A stretch of DNA of 64,000 nucleotides from Wansuia hejianensis (GTDB taxonomy: Bacteria > Bacillota > Clostridia > Lachnospirales > Lachnospiraceae), in the NCBI RefSeq assembly GCF_014337215.1, contig NZ_CP060635.1:1501501-1565500 (forward strand), read 5' to 3'. The notes below the pieces were generated by a model. The model did no database searches. It was not told where the DNA came from and saw nothing but the letters and a program-made list of their open reading frames with translations. Every line of letters begins with the position of its first letter. Positions within the stretch are counted from its first letter, which is position 1. The translations under genes were made by a program, and so were the position numbers. Below are positions 7,959 to 16,824 of the stretch, in pieces.

Positions 7959-9266
7959 TTAACAGGCAAACGAGTTGCCATGAAAACGTCTTTCAAATTC
8001 TTCCGTGAGTTCCTGGCGGAAATCCGGATGGGCAATCTCAATCAGGCTGCGGGCGCGTTCCCGCAGGGTTTTCCCCCGCAGCTTTGCAATGCCATATTCT
8101 GTGATGATATAATCCACGTCCGTCCGGGAGGTGGTCACTGCCGCCCCAATGTCCAGAAAAGGCACAATTTTTGATACCTTCCCCCCGCCTGCCGTGGAGG
8201 CGATGGCAATGATCGAGCGGCCGCCTTTGCTCAGATGCGCCCCACGCACAAAATCCACCTGTCCGCCGATTCCGCTGATCTGAGTCAGTCCTATGCTTTC
8301 GGATGCCACCTGACCCATCAGATCTGCCTGCACACAGGAGTTGACGGAGACCAGATGGTCGTTCCGGCCGATGACATAGGGATCATTCACGTAATCTACC
8401 GGATACATGGCTACTGCCGGGTTGTCATCCACATAATGATACAGCCGCTTTGTCCCCATCAGGAAGGAAACCACGGATTTCCCCGGATGCAGCGTCTTGC
8501 GGGCATTCGTCACCACTCCTGCTTCAATCAGCTCTACCACTCCATCGGAAAACATCTCCGAATGGATCCCCAGGTCTTTTTTATTCTTCAGAAACAAAAG
8601 CACCGCGTCCGGGATCGCCCCGATGCCCAGCTGAAGCGTATCTCCGTCTTCTATGAGCTTTGCACAGTTTTCGCCGATGGCCTTCTCCGTCTCTCCAATG
8701 TGCGGAAGGCCCAGTTCCAGCACCGGATGGTCGATCTCCACAAAGGCGTCCACCTCCGACACGTGCAGTGCCGTATCTCCCAGCGTTCTCGGCATACAGC
8801 GGTTTACCTGCGCGATGACGCGCTTTGCGCACCGCGCAGCCGGAAGTGTATAGTCCACAGACACGCCGCAGCTCACATAGCCTTTTTTATCCGGCGGCGA
8901 AACCTGGATCACCGCCACATCCACCGGAAGGGAAGTCTTAAACAGGCCCGGCACGTCGCTGAAGCAGCAGGGAGTGAAATCCCCCCGTCCCTCTTTCACA
9001 GCCGGGCGGGACTGAGCGCCCACAAACAGACTGTTCAGCCGGAAGTGGCCTTCTGTCCCCGGCTCGCAAAATTTCGCATTACCCATGGAAACCATCTGGA
9101 CAATTTCCACATCGTGGTAGTCCTCTTTATGTTCCACCAGGACATCCGTGATGGCCAGAGGCACGCCCACCGCATGCCCGATCACCACCCGGTCCCCGGA
9201 ATGGATGAGGCGGATGGCCTCATCCGCCTTCATGGTTCTTTCCTGATAGATCTTCTGCCAGTCCAT
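7959..9266 (-). CDS. 4-hydroxybutyrate CoA-transferase (acetyl-CoA hydrolase/transferase family)
   Basis: A 435-residue CoA-transferase of the Cat2/AbfT type, which moves CoA from acetyl-CoA or butyryl-CoA to 4-hydroxybutyrate. Motifs include GDRVVIGHAVG near the start, LQLGIGAIPDAV with the catalytic region, GHSEMFSDG-like HSEMFSDGVVELIEAG and GIGGQVDFVRGA. The start at 9264-9266 follows GGGAGGGGG; longer in-frame starts lie inside the preceding gene. The assignment rests largely on the gene directly upstream, which encodes 4-hydroxybutyryl-CoA dehydratase, the next enzyme in the pathway, 17 bases away. Confidence 0.85.
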   Translation of the reverse strand: MDWQKIYQERTMKADEAIRLIHSGDRVVIGHAVGVPLAITDVLVEHKEDYHDVEIVQMVSMGNAKFCEPGTEGHFRLNSLFVGAQSRPAVKEGRGDFTPCCFSDVPGLFKTSLPVDVAVIQVSPPDKKGYVSCGVSVDYTLPAARCAKRVIAQVNRCMPRTLGDTALHVSEVDAFVEIDHPVLELGLPHIGETEKAIGENCAKLIEDGDTLQLGIGAIPDAVLLFLKNKKDLGIHSEMFSDGVVELIEAGVVTNARKTLHPGKSVVSFLMGTKRLYHYVDDNPAVAMYPVDYVNDPYVIGRNDHLVSVNSCVQADLMGQVASESIGLTQISGIGGQVDFVRGAHLSKGGRSIIAIASTAGGGKVSKIVPFLDIGAAVTTSRTDVDYIITEYGIAKLRGKTLRERARSLIEIAHPDFRQELTEEFERRFHGNSFAC

Positions 9267-9283
9267 ATGTATCCCCCTCCCGG

Positions 9284-10729
9284 TCACTCGCTGATTTTCG
9301 CGATCTTTTTCGCCAACTCTTTTTTCCTGGGCAGGTTGCCCTGACGGGCAATCATAATCCGCTGAGCCTGTGGGCTGCCGGCTCCATGGAGGGATTCTGT
9401 GCGGTAGCCGACTGCCGCCGTGCCCAGACACAGGTTCTCGATCAGCCGCAGCACCCGGATGCGGTTCTCCGTAGAGACTCCCTGAACCCCTCTCAGATAT
9501 TTCTCCACATAAGGCCCTACGACAGGGTCCCGGAAATCCGCTTCAGAGGGCGCCGTCACCATAATGCCGCCGGCGATGTCCTCCGCCAGGCGGGCAATTT
9601 CATAGGGAAACCGGGTGACGTTCTGTTTGCACACATTGGCCAGCAAAAGATCGATGATATAGTTGCCGGAAGCAGTGGGCGATCCTTCCGCCGAGCAGGC
9701 GATCCCGCAGCAGTAAAGCGTCTCGTTCAGGTGAGTCATCTCAATCAGCTTATCTTTGATATGGGAAGCCTTCGCACAGCCATTGTAATCCGCCGCCAGC
9801 GCCGCCGCGCCGATCAGCACATCGCCCACACCCACCTTGCAGCCGCCGTAGCTTTGTCTGTGGTAACCGGCAAAACGCTCGACCAGCATGCCTGCAAACT
9901 CCACTTCCCCGTTCAGGAAGATCCTCTCATTGGGCACAAATACGTCGTTGAAGACCACCAGCGCTTCCACGCCGCCGTATTCGCTGTTGCCCACGTCCAG
10001 TTCCGACTCTTCCAGCTTCCTGGTATCACAGGACTGACGGCCAATGATCATCAGGATACCCTCCGCATCCGTAGGCACCGCAAAGGATACCGCATAGGCT
10101 TTGTCCTCCGGCCCCATGGAGATCGTGGGCATCACGATCATTTCCTGAGAATTGACCGCGCCGGTCTGATGGGCCTTGGCCCCCCGCACCACAATTCCGT
10201 CCGGACGGGTTTCCACCACATGCAGATACATGTCCGGATCCTCCTGGTCATGGGGCGCCAGCCCCCGGTCCCCCTTGGGGTCCGTCATGGCGCCGTCTAC
10301 TGTAAAATCATGTTCCTGGCAGTATTTCGCATACTCCACAAAATTTTTGTGGTAGGAGGTACCGTATTTCCCGTCGATCTCATAAGTCGTGCTAAACACG
10401 GCGTTAAAAGCATCCATGCCGACACACCGCTGGAAGCAGGCCGCAGTCTGCTGCCCGAGAAGCCGCTGCATTTTCACCTTGTTTATCAGATCCGTTGTAT
10501 TCTGATGGATATGTAAAAACCGGTTGATCTTCTTGCCAGTCAGAGAAGAGGTGGCCGTCATCAGACTCTCATACTGCGGATCCTGCGCCAGGTCATAGGT
10601 CGCCTTCACCGAATTCAGGGAGGGCCGCAGGACCGGGTGGTCCACCGGATTGTCAACCTTTTCCCCGAATAAATACACCTGAAGCTTTCTCTCCCGCATA
10701 CTTTCGACGTACTGTTCCCCTGTCATCAT
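9284..10729 (-). CDS. abfD: 4-hydroxybutyryl-CoA dehydratase / vinylacetyl-CoA isomerase
   Basis: A 481-residue radical flavoenzyme converting 4-hydroxybutyryl-CoA to crotonyl-CoA and isomerising vinylacetyl-CoA. The four [4Fe-4S] ligands of the characterised clostridial enzyme are all present: Cys98 and Cys102 (AACFQRC) and the His/Cys pair seven residues apart in YHRQSYGGCKVG. The acyl-CoA dehydrogenase-like fold is seen in TNLTG-type and VGNSEYGGVEALVVFNDVF segments. Length matches the family closely. The gene lies between the CoA-transferase and the 4-hydroxybutyrate dehydrogenase, forming a three-step route from succinate semialdehyde to crotonyl-CoA. Confidence 0.92.
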   Translation of the reverse strand: MMTGEQYVESMRERKLQVYLFGEKVDNPVDHPVLRPSLNSVKATYDLAQDPQYESLMTATSSLTGKKINRFLHIHQNTTDLINKVKMQRLLGQQTAACFQRCVGMDAFNAVFSTTYEIDGKYGTSYHKNFVEYAKYCQEHDFTVDGAMTDPKGDRGLAPHDQEDPDMYLHVVETRPDGIVVRGAKAHQTGAVNSQEMIVMPTISMGPEDKAYAVSFAVPTDAEGILMIIGRQSCDTRKLEESELDVGNSEYGGVEALVVFNDVFVPNERIFLNGEVEFAGMLVERFAGYHRQSYGGCKVGVGDVLIGAAALAADYNGCAKASHIKDKLIEMTHLNETLYCCGIACSAEGSPTASGNYIIDLLLANVCKQNVTRFPYEIARLAEDIAGGIMVTAPSEADFRDPVVGPYVEKYLRGVQGVSTENRIRVLRLIENLCLGTAAVGYRTESLHGAGSPQAQRIMIARQGNLPRKKELAKKIAKISE

Positions 10730-10764
10730 TCTAATCTCTACCTTCTTTCTTTTTCTCTTTTCCT

Positions 10765-11910
10765 TCAGCCATTCAGCCGTTCCTGGTACAGCTCCTGTAT
10801 CTCTTCCAGGCTTAATTCCACATAGTTGTTTTTTAAAAGCCGCTGCTGGTTGGCAACTGTGCTCGCGGCAAACTCCGGTATGTCCTCCTGCACCGCCCCG
10901 TACTCTTTCATCGCCTTGGGCTTCAGAATGGCAGCCAGCAGGCGCTCCAGCGCCGCGATCCCATCCGCCACGTCTTCAGCCTCCACATCTGTCCTGCTAT
11001 CCTGTTTCAGTGCGCGCAGCAGCAGGGCGTTCAGCCTCTCCAGTTTACCCTTTGGCTTTTTTTCCTGATATTTACGAAGTACACTGGTCAGGAACTGATA
11101 GTTGCTCTCTCCGTGGGGCACGTGATATTTGGCGCCCAGCGCATAGCTCATGGCATGCACGGCCGCACAGCCTGCGTTGCCAAAGGCGATCCCTGCGTAA
11201 TTGCTCGCCCGCAGGTAGGCTTCGCTCTCCGCAAACCGGGCGTCCTGTCCCTCCCTGGCAATCCGGCAGTAGCCCGACAAAATGATCTCTATTGCTGCCG
11301 CCCCGTACATGTCCGTATAGGAGGTGCTGTTAGGGCTCAGGTAAGCTTCTATCCCATGGATCAGCGCATCGATGGAGCTGGTGGCAAACACATAGTAGGG
11401 AAGTGTCCGCAGAAATTCCGGAATCAAAACCGCATGATCCGCAAACATGGCGGGAGAGGTAAGGCCCATCTTCGTCCCCTTCCGCGTGCGGTTGACGATG
11501 GAAATATTCGTCATCTCACTGCCCGTCCCACAGGTCGTGGGAATCAGATAGAGCTCCCTGCCCTTCTCAAGCTCTGACCGTTCATAGAGCGCATCCACAT
11601 TTTCCGCATCTTTCAGCGTCAAAATCTTGCCGATATCAAGGATTGTTCCTCCTCCTATTGCAAATACCCTCAGACATTTTTCTCTGTTCATTTCCGCCAG
11701 GATGGAGTCCACCATCCTGTCAGTCGGCTCACCGGCGCCGTATTTTTCCTGGAAGATGTAGCGGCAGGACAGATTTTCTGCTTTCATCAGGGGGTCATAA
11801 ATATATTCATTCGTCAGGATTAAGTCCCCCTCGCCAATCTTCGCCGCCGCCGCAAACGCGGCGAAGGTCTCATAGCTGTCAATTTGCGGTACTACTAATA
11901 ATTCTTTCAT
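10765..11910 (-). CDS. Iron-containing alcohol dehydrogenase, probable 4-hydroxybutyrate dehydrogenase
   Basis: A 381-residue group III (iron-type) alcohol dehydrogenase. GGGTILDIGK binds the cofactor, TTCGTGSEMTNISIV is the family signature, and metal ligands lie in SSIDALIHGIEAYLS and in AVHAMSYALGAKYHVPHGE (His residues). Between the transketolase halves and 4-hydroxybutyryl-CoA dehydratase, the likely reaction is succinate semialdehyde reduction to 4-hydroxybutyrate, or the reverse. Its ATG overlaps the stop of the transketolase C-terminal gene (ATGA), indicating translational coupling. Confidence 0.85.
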   Translation of the reverse strand: MKELLVVPQIDSYETFAAFAAAAKIGEGDLILTNEYIYDPLMKAENLSCRYIFQEKYGAGEPTDRMVDSILAEMNREKCLRVFAIGGGTILDIGKILTLKDAENVDALYERSELEKGRELYLIPTTCGTGSEMTNISIVNRTRKGTKMGLTSPAMFADHAVLIPEFLRTLPYYVFATSSIDALIHGIEAYLSPNSTSYTDMYGAAAIEIILSGYCRIAREGQDARFAESEAYLRASNYAGIAFGNAGCAAVHAMSYALGAKYHVPHGESNYQFLTSVLRKYQEKKPKGKLERLNALLLRALKQDSRTDVEAEDVADGIAALERLLAAILKPKAMKEYGAVQEDIPEFAASTVANQQRLLKNNYVELSLEEIQELYQERLNG

Positions 11911-12884
11911 GATCTCCCTGCCTTTCTGGCTATCGCCTTCTCTGCCGCCGCCACAATATCTTCGCTGAGCAGATGATACTCCTTCATCAGGAAATCCCGG
12001 CTGCCCACCTGGCCAAAGCGGTTCTGAATCCCTACCATTTCCATCGGTACCGGTCGTTTCTTCACCACCACATTGGCGACTGCCGAGCCCAGTCCGCAGC
12101 CCGCCTGATGGTTTTCTGCCGTAACAATACAGCCTGTCTCCTCTGCCGCCCTCACGATCAGCTCTTCATCCAGCGGCTTCCAGGTATGCATGTCGATCAC
12201 CCTCGCGGAAATCCCTTTTTTCTTCAATTCTTCTTCTGCTTTTAACGATTCGTCCAGCAGGATTCCAGAGGCAATAATTGTAACGTCCTTTCCCTCTCTC
12301 AGCGTCACACCCTTTCCGATCTCAAATTGAGCCCCGTCGGCATAGATCGTCTGGAACTCCTTCCGGATCAAGCGCAGATAGGAAACATTCGGGATTCCGG
12401 CCAGCGCCTTCGTCATAAAGCGGGTCTGGACATAATCACAGGAATCGACGACCACCGCATTGGGAATCGTCATATATAGAGCCGCATCCTCAAAAGGCAT
12501 GTGCGTGGCCCCGTTAAAGGCCGCCGTCACGCCCGGATCGGAACCGATGATGTGCACCGGAACCCCAGAATAGCCGGCCGCCAAGAAGGCCTGGTCAAAC
12601 GCGCGGCGCGACGCAAAGCAGCCGAAGGAATGGACGAACACCTTCATGCCCGCCGCCGCCATGCCGCCCGCAACGGCCACCGCGTTCTGTTCCGCAATGC
12701 CTGCATTCAGCGTCCTGTCCGGGTATATCGCCTGGAGCTTCTTCGCATTGATACACCCCATCAGGTCACAGTCAATATGTACGATCCTGTCATCCTGTTC
12801 CATCAGCTCCAGCATGGCGTCCACGTAACCGTCTCGGTTGCCCCTTTTATCTGTCTCATGGTTTGCAATCAGCATCTGTTTCAT
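11907..12884 (-). CDS. Transketolase, C-terminal subunit
   Basis: A 325-residue protein equal to the second half of a transketolase: the pyrimidine-binding domain (MECGIAEQNAV-like LNAGIAEQNAVAVAGGMAAAG, with the activating Glu) and the C-terminal domain (GKDVTIIASGILLDESLKAEE). The start at 12882-12884 has AAAGGAGG upstream and overlaps the stop of the N-terminal subunit gene by four bases. Such split transketolases are common in Clostridia and act as a two-subunit thiamine-diphosphate enzyme. The tight coupling to the 4-hydroxybutyrate genes downstream is unusual for a pentose-phosphate enzyme. Confidence 0.88.
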   Translation of the reverse strand: MKQMLIANHETDKRGNRDGYVDAMLELMEQDDRIVHIDCDLMGCINAKKLQAIYPDRTLNAGIAEQNAVAVAGGMAAAGMKVFVHSFGCFASRRAFDQAFLAAGYSGVPVHIIGSDPGVTAAFNGATHMPFEDAALYMTIPNAVVVDSCDYVQTRFMTKALAGIPNVSYLRLIRKEFQTIYADGAQFEIGKGVTLREGKDVTIIASGILLDESLKAEEELKKKGISARVIDMHTWKPLDEELIVRAAEETGCIVTAENHQAGCGLGSAVANVVVKKRPVPMEMVGIQNRFGQVGSRDFLMKEYHLLSEDIVAAAEKAIARKAGRS

Positions 12885-13753
12885 GATTCTCCGCCTCCTT
12901 TGCCCTGCGCCCGGATTTTTTCGTATCTGGCCTCCGCTTCTGTAAGCGCTTCCTTCCATTCCTCCCGCGTAGGCTGGGAGGAATGGGCTCCCGTCGGCTC
13001 TGCAAAAGACGCACCTTTGCCCTTTACCGTGTGCAAGATGATACACGTGGGCGCGCCGTGGCATTCCCGGGCCTGCTCCAGCGCGTCATAGACCGCTTCT
13101 ACATCGTTGCCTTCTTCTACCTCCAGCGTCTTCCAGCCAAACGCGCTGAATTTGGCGCCAATGCCCTGGCCCTGGCTCATTACCTCCTCTACGGGTCCGT
13201 CTAACTGCCGTTTATTATCGTCTACCAAACAGACCAGGTTCGACAATCCGTAATGGACGGCAAACTGAGCTGCCTCCCAGACGGCGCCCTCGTCGCATTC
13301 TCCATCGCCGACCGCCACATAGACGCGGCTGTCCCGGCCCTGGATTTTCAGGCCCAACGCCGCTCCGACCGCCTCGCCGATCCCCTGTCCCAAAGATCCC
13401 GCAGTCAGATCCACTCCGGCCGTCAGGTTTCTGTCTGTATGCGAGGGAAAATGAGTGCCCGCCTGATTCAGCCGGTAAGCGTCGCTGACCGGATAATAGC
13501 CCTTCAGGCCCAGCGCAGCATACATCACCGGCCCCGCGTGACCCTTGGACAGCACAAACCAGTCCCTCCCTTCCCAGCGTGGGTTCGCCGGGTCCACCTT
13601 CATCTCCGCCCCGTAGAGCACGGCCATCGCCTCTACCATGGACATAGAGCCTCCTACATGGCCAAATCCCAGGGAACCTATGATTCTTAAGGTCTCCAGA
13701 CGGATCTGTTCCGCAAACACACGGAGCTCCTGCATTTTTTCCTGTTTCGTCAT
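12881..13753 (-). CDS. Transketolase, N-terminal (thiamine-diphosphate) subunit
   Basis: A 290-residue protein equal to the first half of a transketolase. GHVGGSMSMVEAMAVLYG is the substrate-phosphate loop, LSKGHAGPVMYAAL follows, and GDGECDEGAVWEAAQFA with LVCLVDDNKRQLDG forms the thiamine-diphosphate/Mg motif. The start at 13751-13753 follows AAGGAGGG. It is the first gene of the run down to the CoA-transferase. It may use a substrate other than pentose phosphates, given its operon partners; this is inference. Confidence 0.88.
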   Translation of the reverse strand: MTKQEKMQELRVFAEQIRLETLRIIGSLGFGHVGGSMSMVEAMAVLYGAEMKVDPANPRWEGRDWFVLSKGHAGPVMYAALGLKGYYPVSDAYRLNQAGTHFPSHTDRNLTAGVDLTAGSLGQGIGEAVGAALGLKIQGRDSRVYVAVGDGECDEGAVWEAAQFAVHYGLSNLVCLVDDNKRQLDGPVEEVMSQGQGIGAKFSAFGWKTLEVEEGNDVEAVYDALEQARECHGAPTCIILHTVKGKGASFAEPTGAHSSQPTREEWKEALTEAEARYEKIRAQGKGGGES

Positions 13754-13773
13754 AACAGCCCTCCTTATACTTT

Positions 13774-13882
13774 GTAGAACAGCGAAGCTGTTCCCCGGCC
13801 CCGTCAGGGGCATGAGTTGCAGTATACTCTGGAGTATACTTTGTGGAACAGCATGAGCTGTTCCCCCGCCCATTAGGGCATG
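13774..13882. repeat. Tandem imperfect repeat with hairpins upstream of the transketolase genes
   Basis: Two copies of a unit of roughly 60 bases, each starting TATACTTTGT and containing GAACAGC...GCTGTTCCCC, a hairpin, then a GC-rich part with GGGCATG. Between them is AGTATACTCTGGAGTATACT, an inverted repeat. It lies in the leader of the transketolase operon, so the hairpins could act in transcription control. Confidence 0.55.
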
Positions 13883-13906
13883 CATTACGGGGTGCCCTGT
13901 GGGTAT
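13883..13906 (-). repeat. 24-bp repeat, copy 1
   Basis: The minus-strand reading starts ATACCCACAGGGCACCCCG and ends AATG. It recurs in opposite orientation at 16795-16818 with a single difference by eye. The two copies enclose the MBL, lplA and alcohol dehydrogenase genes. Confidence 0.6.
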
Positions 13907-14004
13907 ATCATCTTCCTCAGTCCGTCCCTTGCTGTCTACAAAGCCGCCCCGCCCTGCGTTCTTCCGCATCCTCGGGCCGCTTTGTCCCCAGCCGGGCGCC
14001 CTGC

Positions 14005-14718
14005 TCAATTTAAAATCCAGCTCATATGCGCAATCGCCTCAACGGCCGTCATATCCTCCGGATAATGGGCCAGCGCATAATTCTTTATACGTTTGGCCTC
14101 AAAAAGATCATCGTCTTTAAACGAGTCATGATATAACAAAATGCGTTCAGGATTAAGACTGCGAAGAAAACTTCTCCCTGACTCCGATAATAACTGGTAT
14201 GGATTTACAAAAGACAGTTTGATTCCTCCTCCGCATATACTCTTCACCACTGCCGCACAGCTTTCATTTAAATCAGCGTCGCCTGCAATAAAATAATAGA
14301 CGCCGTCTGAGTGAACCAGAATCGAAACATGCGGAACATTTTTAAACTGTTCTCCATCATGCTGCGTCCGGATCAGATAAAACTGTAAACTTCCTATTTT
14401 AAGAACCTCTGTGCCGGCTTCGGAGGCCGTGTTCCCGCCAAGGATGAGTTTTTCGGGTGTGTACACAGGAACAGAGCTGCAGGCTATAATTTGCTTCACA
14501 TAACTTTCGTCATAGTGGTCTGGGTGGCAATGAGTAAATAGTAACCCTTTCAGCTTTTCAAACAGGCCCCTGCGGTTCAGACACTGATTTATGATTTCCT
14601 CCGGGCAGTCGGAAAACCCCACGCGATAGCCCTTATGAATTCCGTCGATCAGCACCCCCGTATCCCCGCAGAGAACATACAGCCCTGAATTCACCGTATG
14701 AAAAATATTGGCTTCCAT
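14005..14718 (-). CDS. MBL-fold metallohydrolase
   Basis: A 237-residue metallo-beta-lactamase-fold protein. THCHPDHYD is the HxHxDH metal motif and FIAGDADLN supplies the bridging Asp; YHDSF near the C-terminus gives a final His. The N-terminal part VNSGLYVLCGDTGVLIDGI is typical of the fold. The substrate is not known. It is the last gene of the run that starts with the dehydrogenase complex, 16 bases after the lipoate ligase, so a role in that pathway, such as thioester or lactone hydrolysis, is possible but is inference. Confidence 0.75.
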   Translation of the reverse strand: MEANIFHTVNSGLYVLCGDTGVLIDGIHKGYRVGFSDCPEEIINQCLNRRGLFEKLKGLLFTHCHPDHYDESYVKQIIACSSVPVYTPEKLILGGNTASEAGTEVLKIGSLQFYLIRTQHDGEQFKNVPHVSILVHSDGVYYFIAGDADLNESCAAVVKSICGGGIKLSFVNPYQLLSESGRSFLRSLNPERILLYHDSFKDDDLFEAKRIKNYALAHYPEDMTAVEAIAHMSWILN

Positions 14719-14734
14719 CTTTTACCGCGCCGTC

Positions 14735-15724
14735 CTAATAAACCGTTTCCGAAAACAAACAATCCAGAAATTCACCGGCTGTTATATCTCCCAGATATTG
14801 CGGCAGGTTGACCGCTTCCAGAATCTTCCCTACAGCAGACGCCTTGAATTCTGACTGCTCCAGCCTTTCTTCCAGCTCCCTGATATCTGATAATCCCAGA
14901 AAATCTCCGCTGATTCTGCACCCTGACAATTTCTGGTCCGTTACCTTGTACAGTACAGACAGCAGGCCTCCCCTGTATCTCTTTTCCGTCTTTATGGAAA
15001 AAGCCGGCTCGGCCCCCACATTCCATTCCCATGACTCATACTTCTCAGCCTGAATCTGCGAAACCCTTTTTCTGTCATCTGCCGTAAGTATATACGTTCC
15101 GCATGTTCCGACTGCTTCCAGCAGTTGTTTCCCAAATTCACGAATATCCTTCTCCCATCCCATCTCTGTCTTTATATTCGTCACTCTGCTTTTCACAGAA
15201 GAAACTGCGTGAGACTGCAGCTTGACCTGATCGACATGGAGTACGCTCTGCAAGATGTCCATGTTTGAATCATAAAGCAGTGTTCCATGGTGCAGCAGCC
15301 GGCCTTTGTAAAAGGATTGTGCGGTTCCGGATATCTTCTTTCCATTCAGCAGGATATCGTTCCGGCCGCTGATTTCCGCTTTGATTCCAATCCGCCGCAG
15401 CGCTCCGGCCATAAAGGAGGAGGCCTCCTCCTTCCGGAACAGCCTGACATCCGGGCAGTCTGTAATCAGGGAATAATTCAGGTTCCCAAGATCATGATAA
15501 ACGGTTCCGCCGCCCGTCGAACGCCGCACGGCTTTCACACCGTACCTGCGCGCCTCCTCCAGGTTGATTTCCCGGGCCATATTCTGGTATCTTCCAACGA
15601 TAATGGAATTTTCATTTTGCCAGAGCATAAAGATCGCCGGAAACTGACGTAATTCCCTCTGGCAATATTCTTCGAGGGCCAGATTCCAGGCCGGATCCTT
15701 TGAATTTGAAGAAATAAAGATCAT
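14735..15724 (-). CDS. lplA: Lipoate-protein ligase
   Basis: A 329-residue LplA-type ligase that activates lipoate with ATP and attaches it to the lysine of lipoyl domains. The signature RRSTGGGTVYHDLGNLNYS is clear, NSIIVGRYQN precedes it, and GKKISGTAQ carries the family lysine. A C-terminal accessory domain is present. The obvious client is the E2 subunit encoded at 18.9-20.2 kb in the same run of genes, making the complex self-sufficient for lipoylation from free lipoate. Confidence 0.9.
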   Translation of the reverse strand: MIFISSNSKDPAWNLALEEYCQRELRQFPAIFMLWQNENSIIVGRYQNMAREINLEEARRYGVKAVRRSTGGGTVYHDLGNLNYSLITDCPDVRLFRKEEASSFMAGALRRIGIKAEISGRNDILLNGKKISGTAQSFYKGRLLHHGTLLYDSNMDILQSVLHVDQVKLQSHAVSSVKSRVTNIKTEMGWEKDIREFGKQLLEAVGTCGTYILTADDRKRVSQIQAEKYESWEWNVGAEPAFSIKTEKRYRGGLLSVLYKVTDQKLSGCRISGDFLGLSDIRELEERLEQSEFKASAVGKILEAVNLPQYLGDITAGEFLDCLFSETVY

Positions 15725-15742
15725 AAAACACCTTTCCTTCCG

Positions 15743-16768
15743 TCACGGCACCAGAAAAACCTTATAGCCTTCCTTGCGCTCCACCATCGCAAACGCCTCC
15801 TTATAATTTTCAAGGGGCATTCTCGTACTGATTAACGCTTCCAGGTTTAAGGCGTTCATCGCATAGATTTTCTGCAGCTTTTCCCAGGAAGAGGCGCCGG
15901 TCGCAAAACCGCTCCGATACCGTATTTCTTTTTTCCACATTTTATCCAGATCCACCATAACTGGTTTGCCGAACACCCCGACCTGTGTAACCTGCCCTTC
16001 CTTCCGGACAAGCTCAAACGCCTGATTCAGCGCCGGCGCCGCTCCGGAACATTCCAGCACAACATCCACGCCGTATTCCGTCCGCTGCCTGACCATTTCA
16101 GCCAGCCTGGCGGCGTCTGAGGCTGTCGCATCCGCGCCCAGCCGCTTTGCCAGTTCCAGCCTCGCCTCGTCCACCTTCGTCCCGCTCACTATCACATAAG
16201 CTCCACAGAGCTTTGCCAGCTGCGCGCAGATCTGTCCGATGGCCCCAGGCCCGGTCACCAGCACAGTATCCCCCGGTTTGATGTCCGTATGGTCGATCAC
16301 CGCGCGCACACAACAGGCAACAGGCTCGCTGAGAGCCGGTATATCCGACCCTTTCATGGCGTCCGGCACCTTGAATACATGATCGCCGGGTGCCGTCACA
16401 TATTCCGCCATCCCTCCGTTCAGGTTGATTCCAATCGAGGCTTTTTCAAGACACATCTGGTAATCGCCCTGCCTGCAGTAATGACAGCTTCCACAGCCGT
16501 TAATATTGTTCACGATCACCTGATCGCCCGTTTCCAGTCCCTTGACCGCCCCGCCGCATGCTTCAATCACGCCTGTAAATTCATGGCCGAGCACAATCGG
16601 CGGCGTGTGAGCGTACTCATCCGCTATGATGTGAAGATCCGTTCCGCAGATTCCACATGCCATCACTTTAATCAACACTTCGTTCTCTTTGGGAACCGGT
16701 TTCGGGAGATCGGCTAACACTACGCCCTCCATTCCCAGACCGTGTCCCTGTTTTACTAATGCTTTCAT
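15743..16768 (-). CDS. Zinc-dependent alcohol dehydrogenase (MDR family)
   Basis: A 341-residue medium-chain dehydrogenase of the sorbitol/threonine/butanediol dehydrogenase type. GICGTDLHI and GHEFTG supply catalytic zinc ligands, GCGSCHYCRQGDYQMC the four structural-zinc Cys, and GPGAIGQICAQLAK the NAD-binding loop. It oxidises a secondary alcohol or polyol. Next to an acetoin-type dehydrogenase complex, a butanediol/acetoin or polyol role is plausible, but the substrate cannot be assigned. RBS-like bases are weak (GGTGACAG). Confidence 0.83.
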   Translation of the reverse strand: MKALVKQGHGLGMEGVVLADLPKPVPKENEVLIKVMACGICGTDLHIIADEYAHTPPIVLGHEFTGVIEACGGAVKGLETGDQVIVNNINGCGSCHYCRQGDYQMCLEKASIGINLNGGMAEYVTAPGDHVFKVPDAMKGSDIPALSEPVACCVRAVIDHTDIKPGDTVLVTGPGAIGQICAQLAKLCGAYVIVSGTKVDEARLELAKRLGADATASDAARLAEMVRQRTEYGVDVVLECSGAAPALNQAFELVRKEGQVTQVGVFGKPVMVDLDKMWKKEIRYRSGFATGASSWEKLQKIYAMNALNLEALISTRMPLENYKEAFAMVERKEGYKVFLVP

Positions 16769-16794
16769 ACTGTCACCTCACTGTACTGCAGAGT

Positions 16795-16818
16795 ATACCC
16801 ACAGGGCACCCCGCAATG
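16795..16818 (+). repeat. 24-bp repeat, copy 2
   Basis: Inverted partner of the repeat at 13883-13906, again beginning ATACCCACAGGGCACCCCG. It lies between the alcohol dehydrogenase and the RpiB-like gene. Confidence 0.6.
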
Positions 16819-16824
16819 GATTAG

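Noticed and set aside
8235..10516. Two long plus-strand frames opposite the CoA-transferase and dehydratase genes
   Set aside because: They are His/Arg-rich mirror frames of well-supported genes, without ribosome-binding sites.
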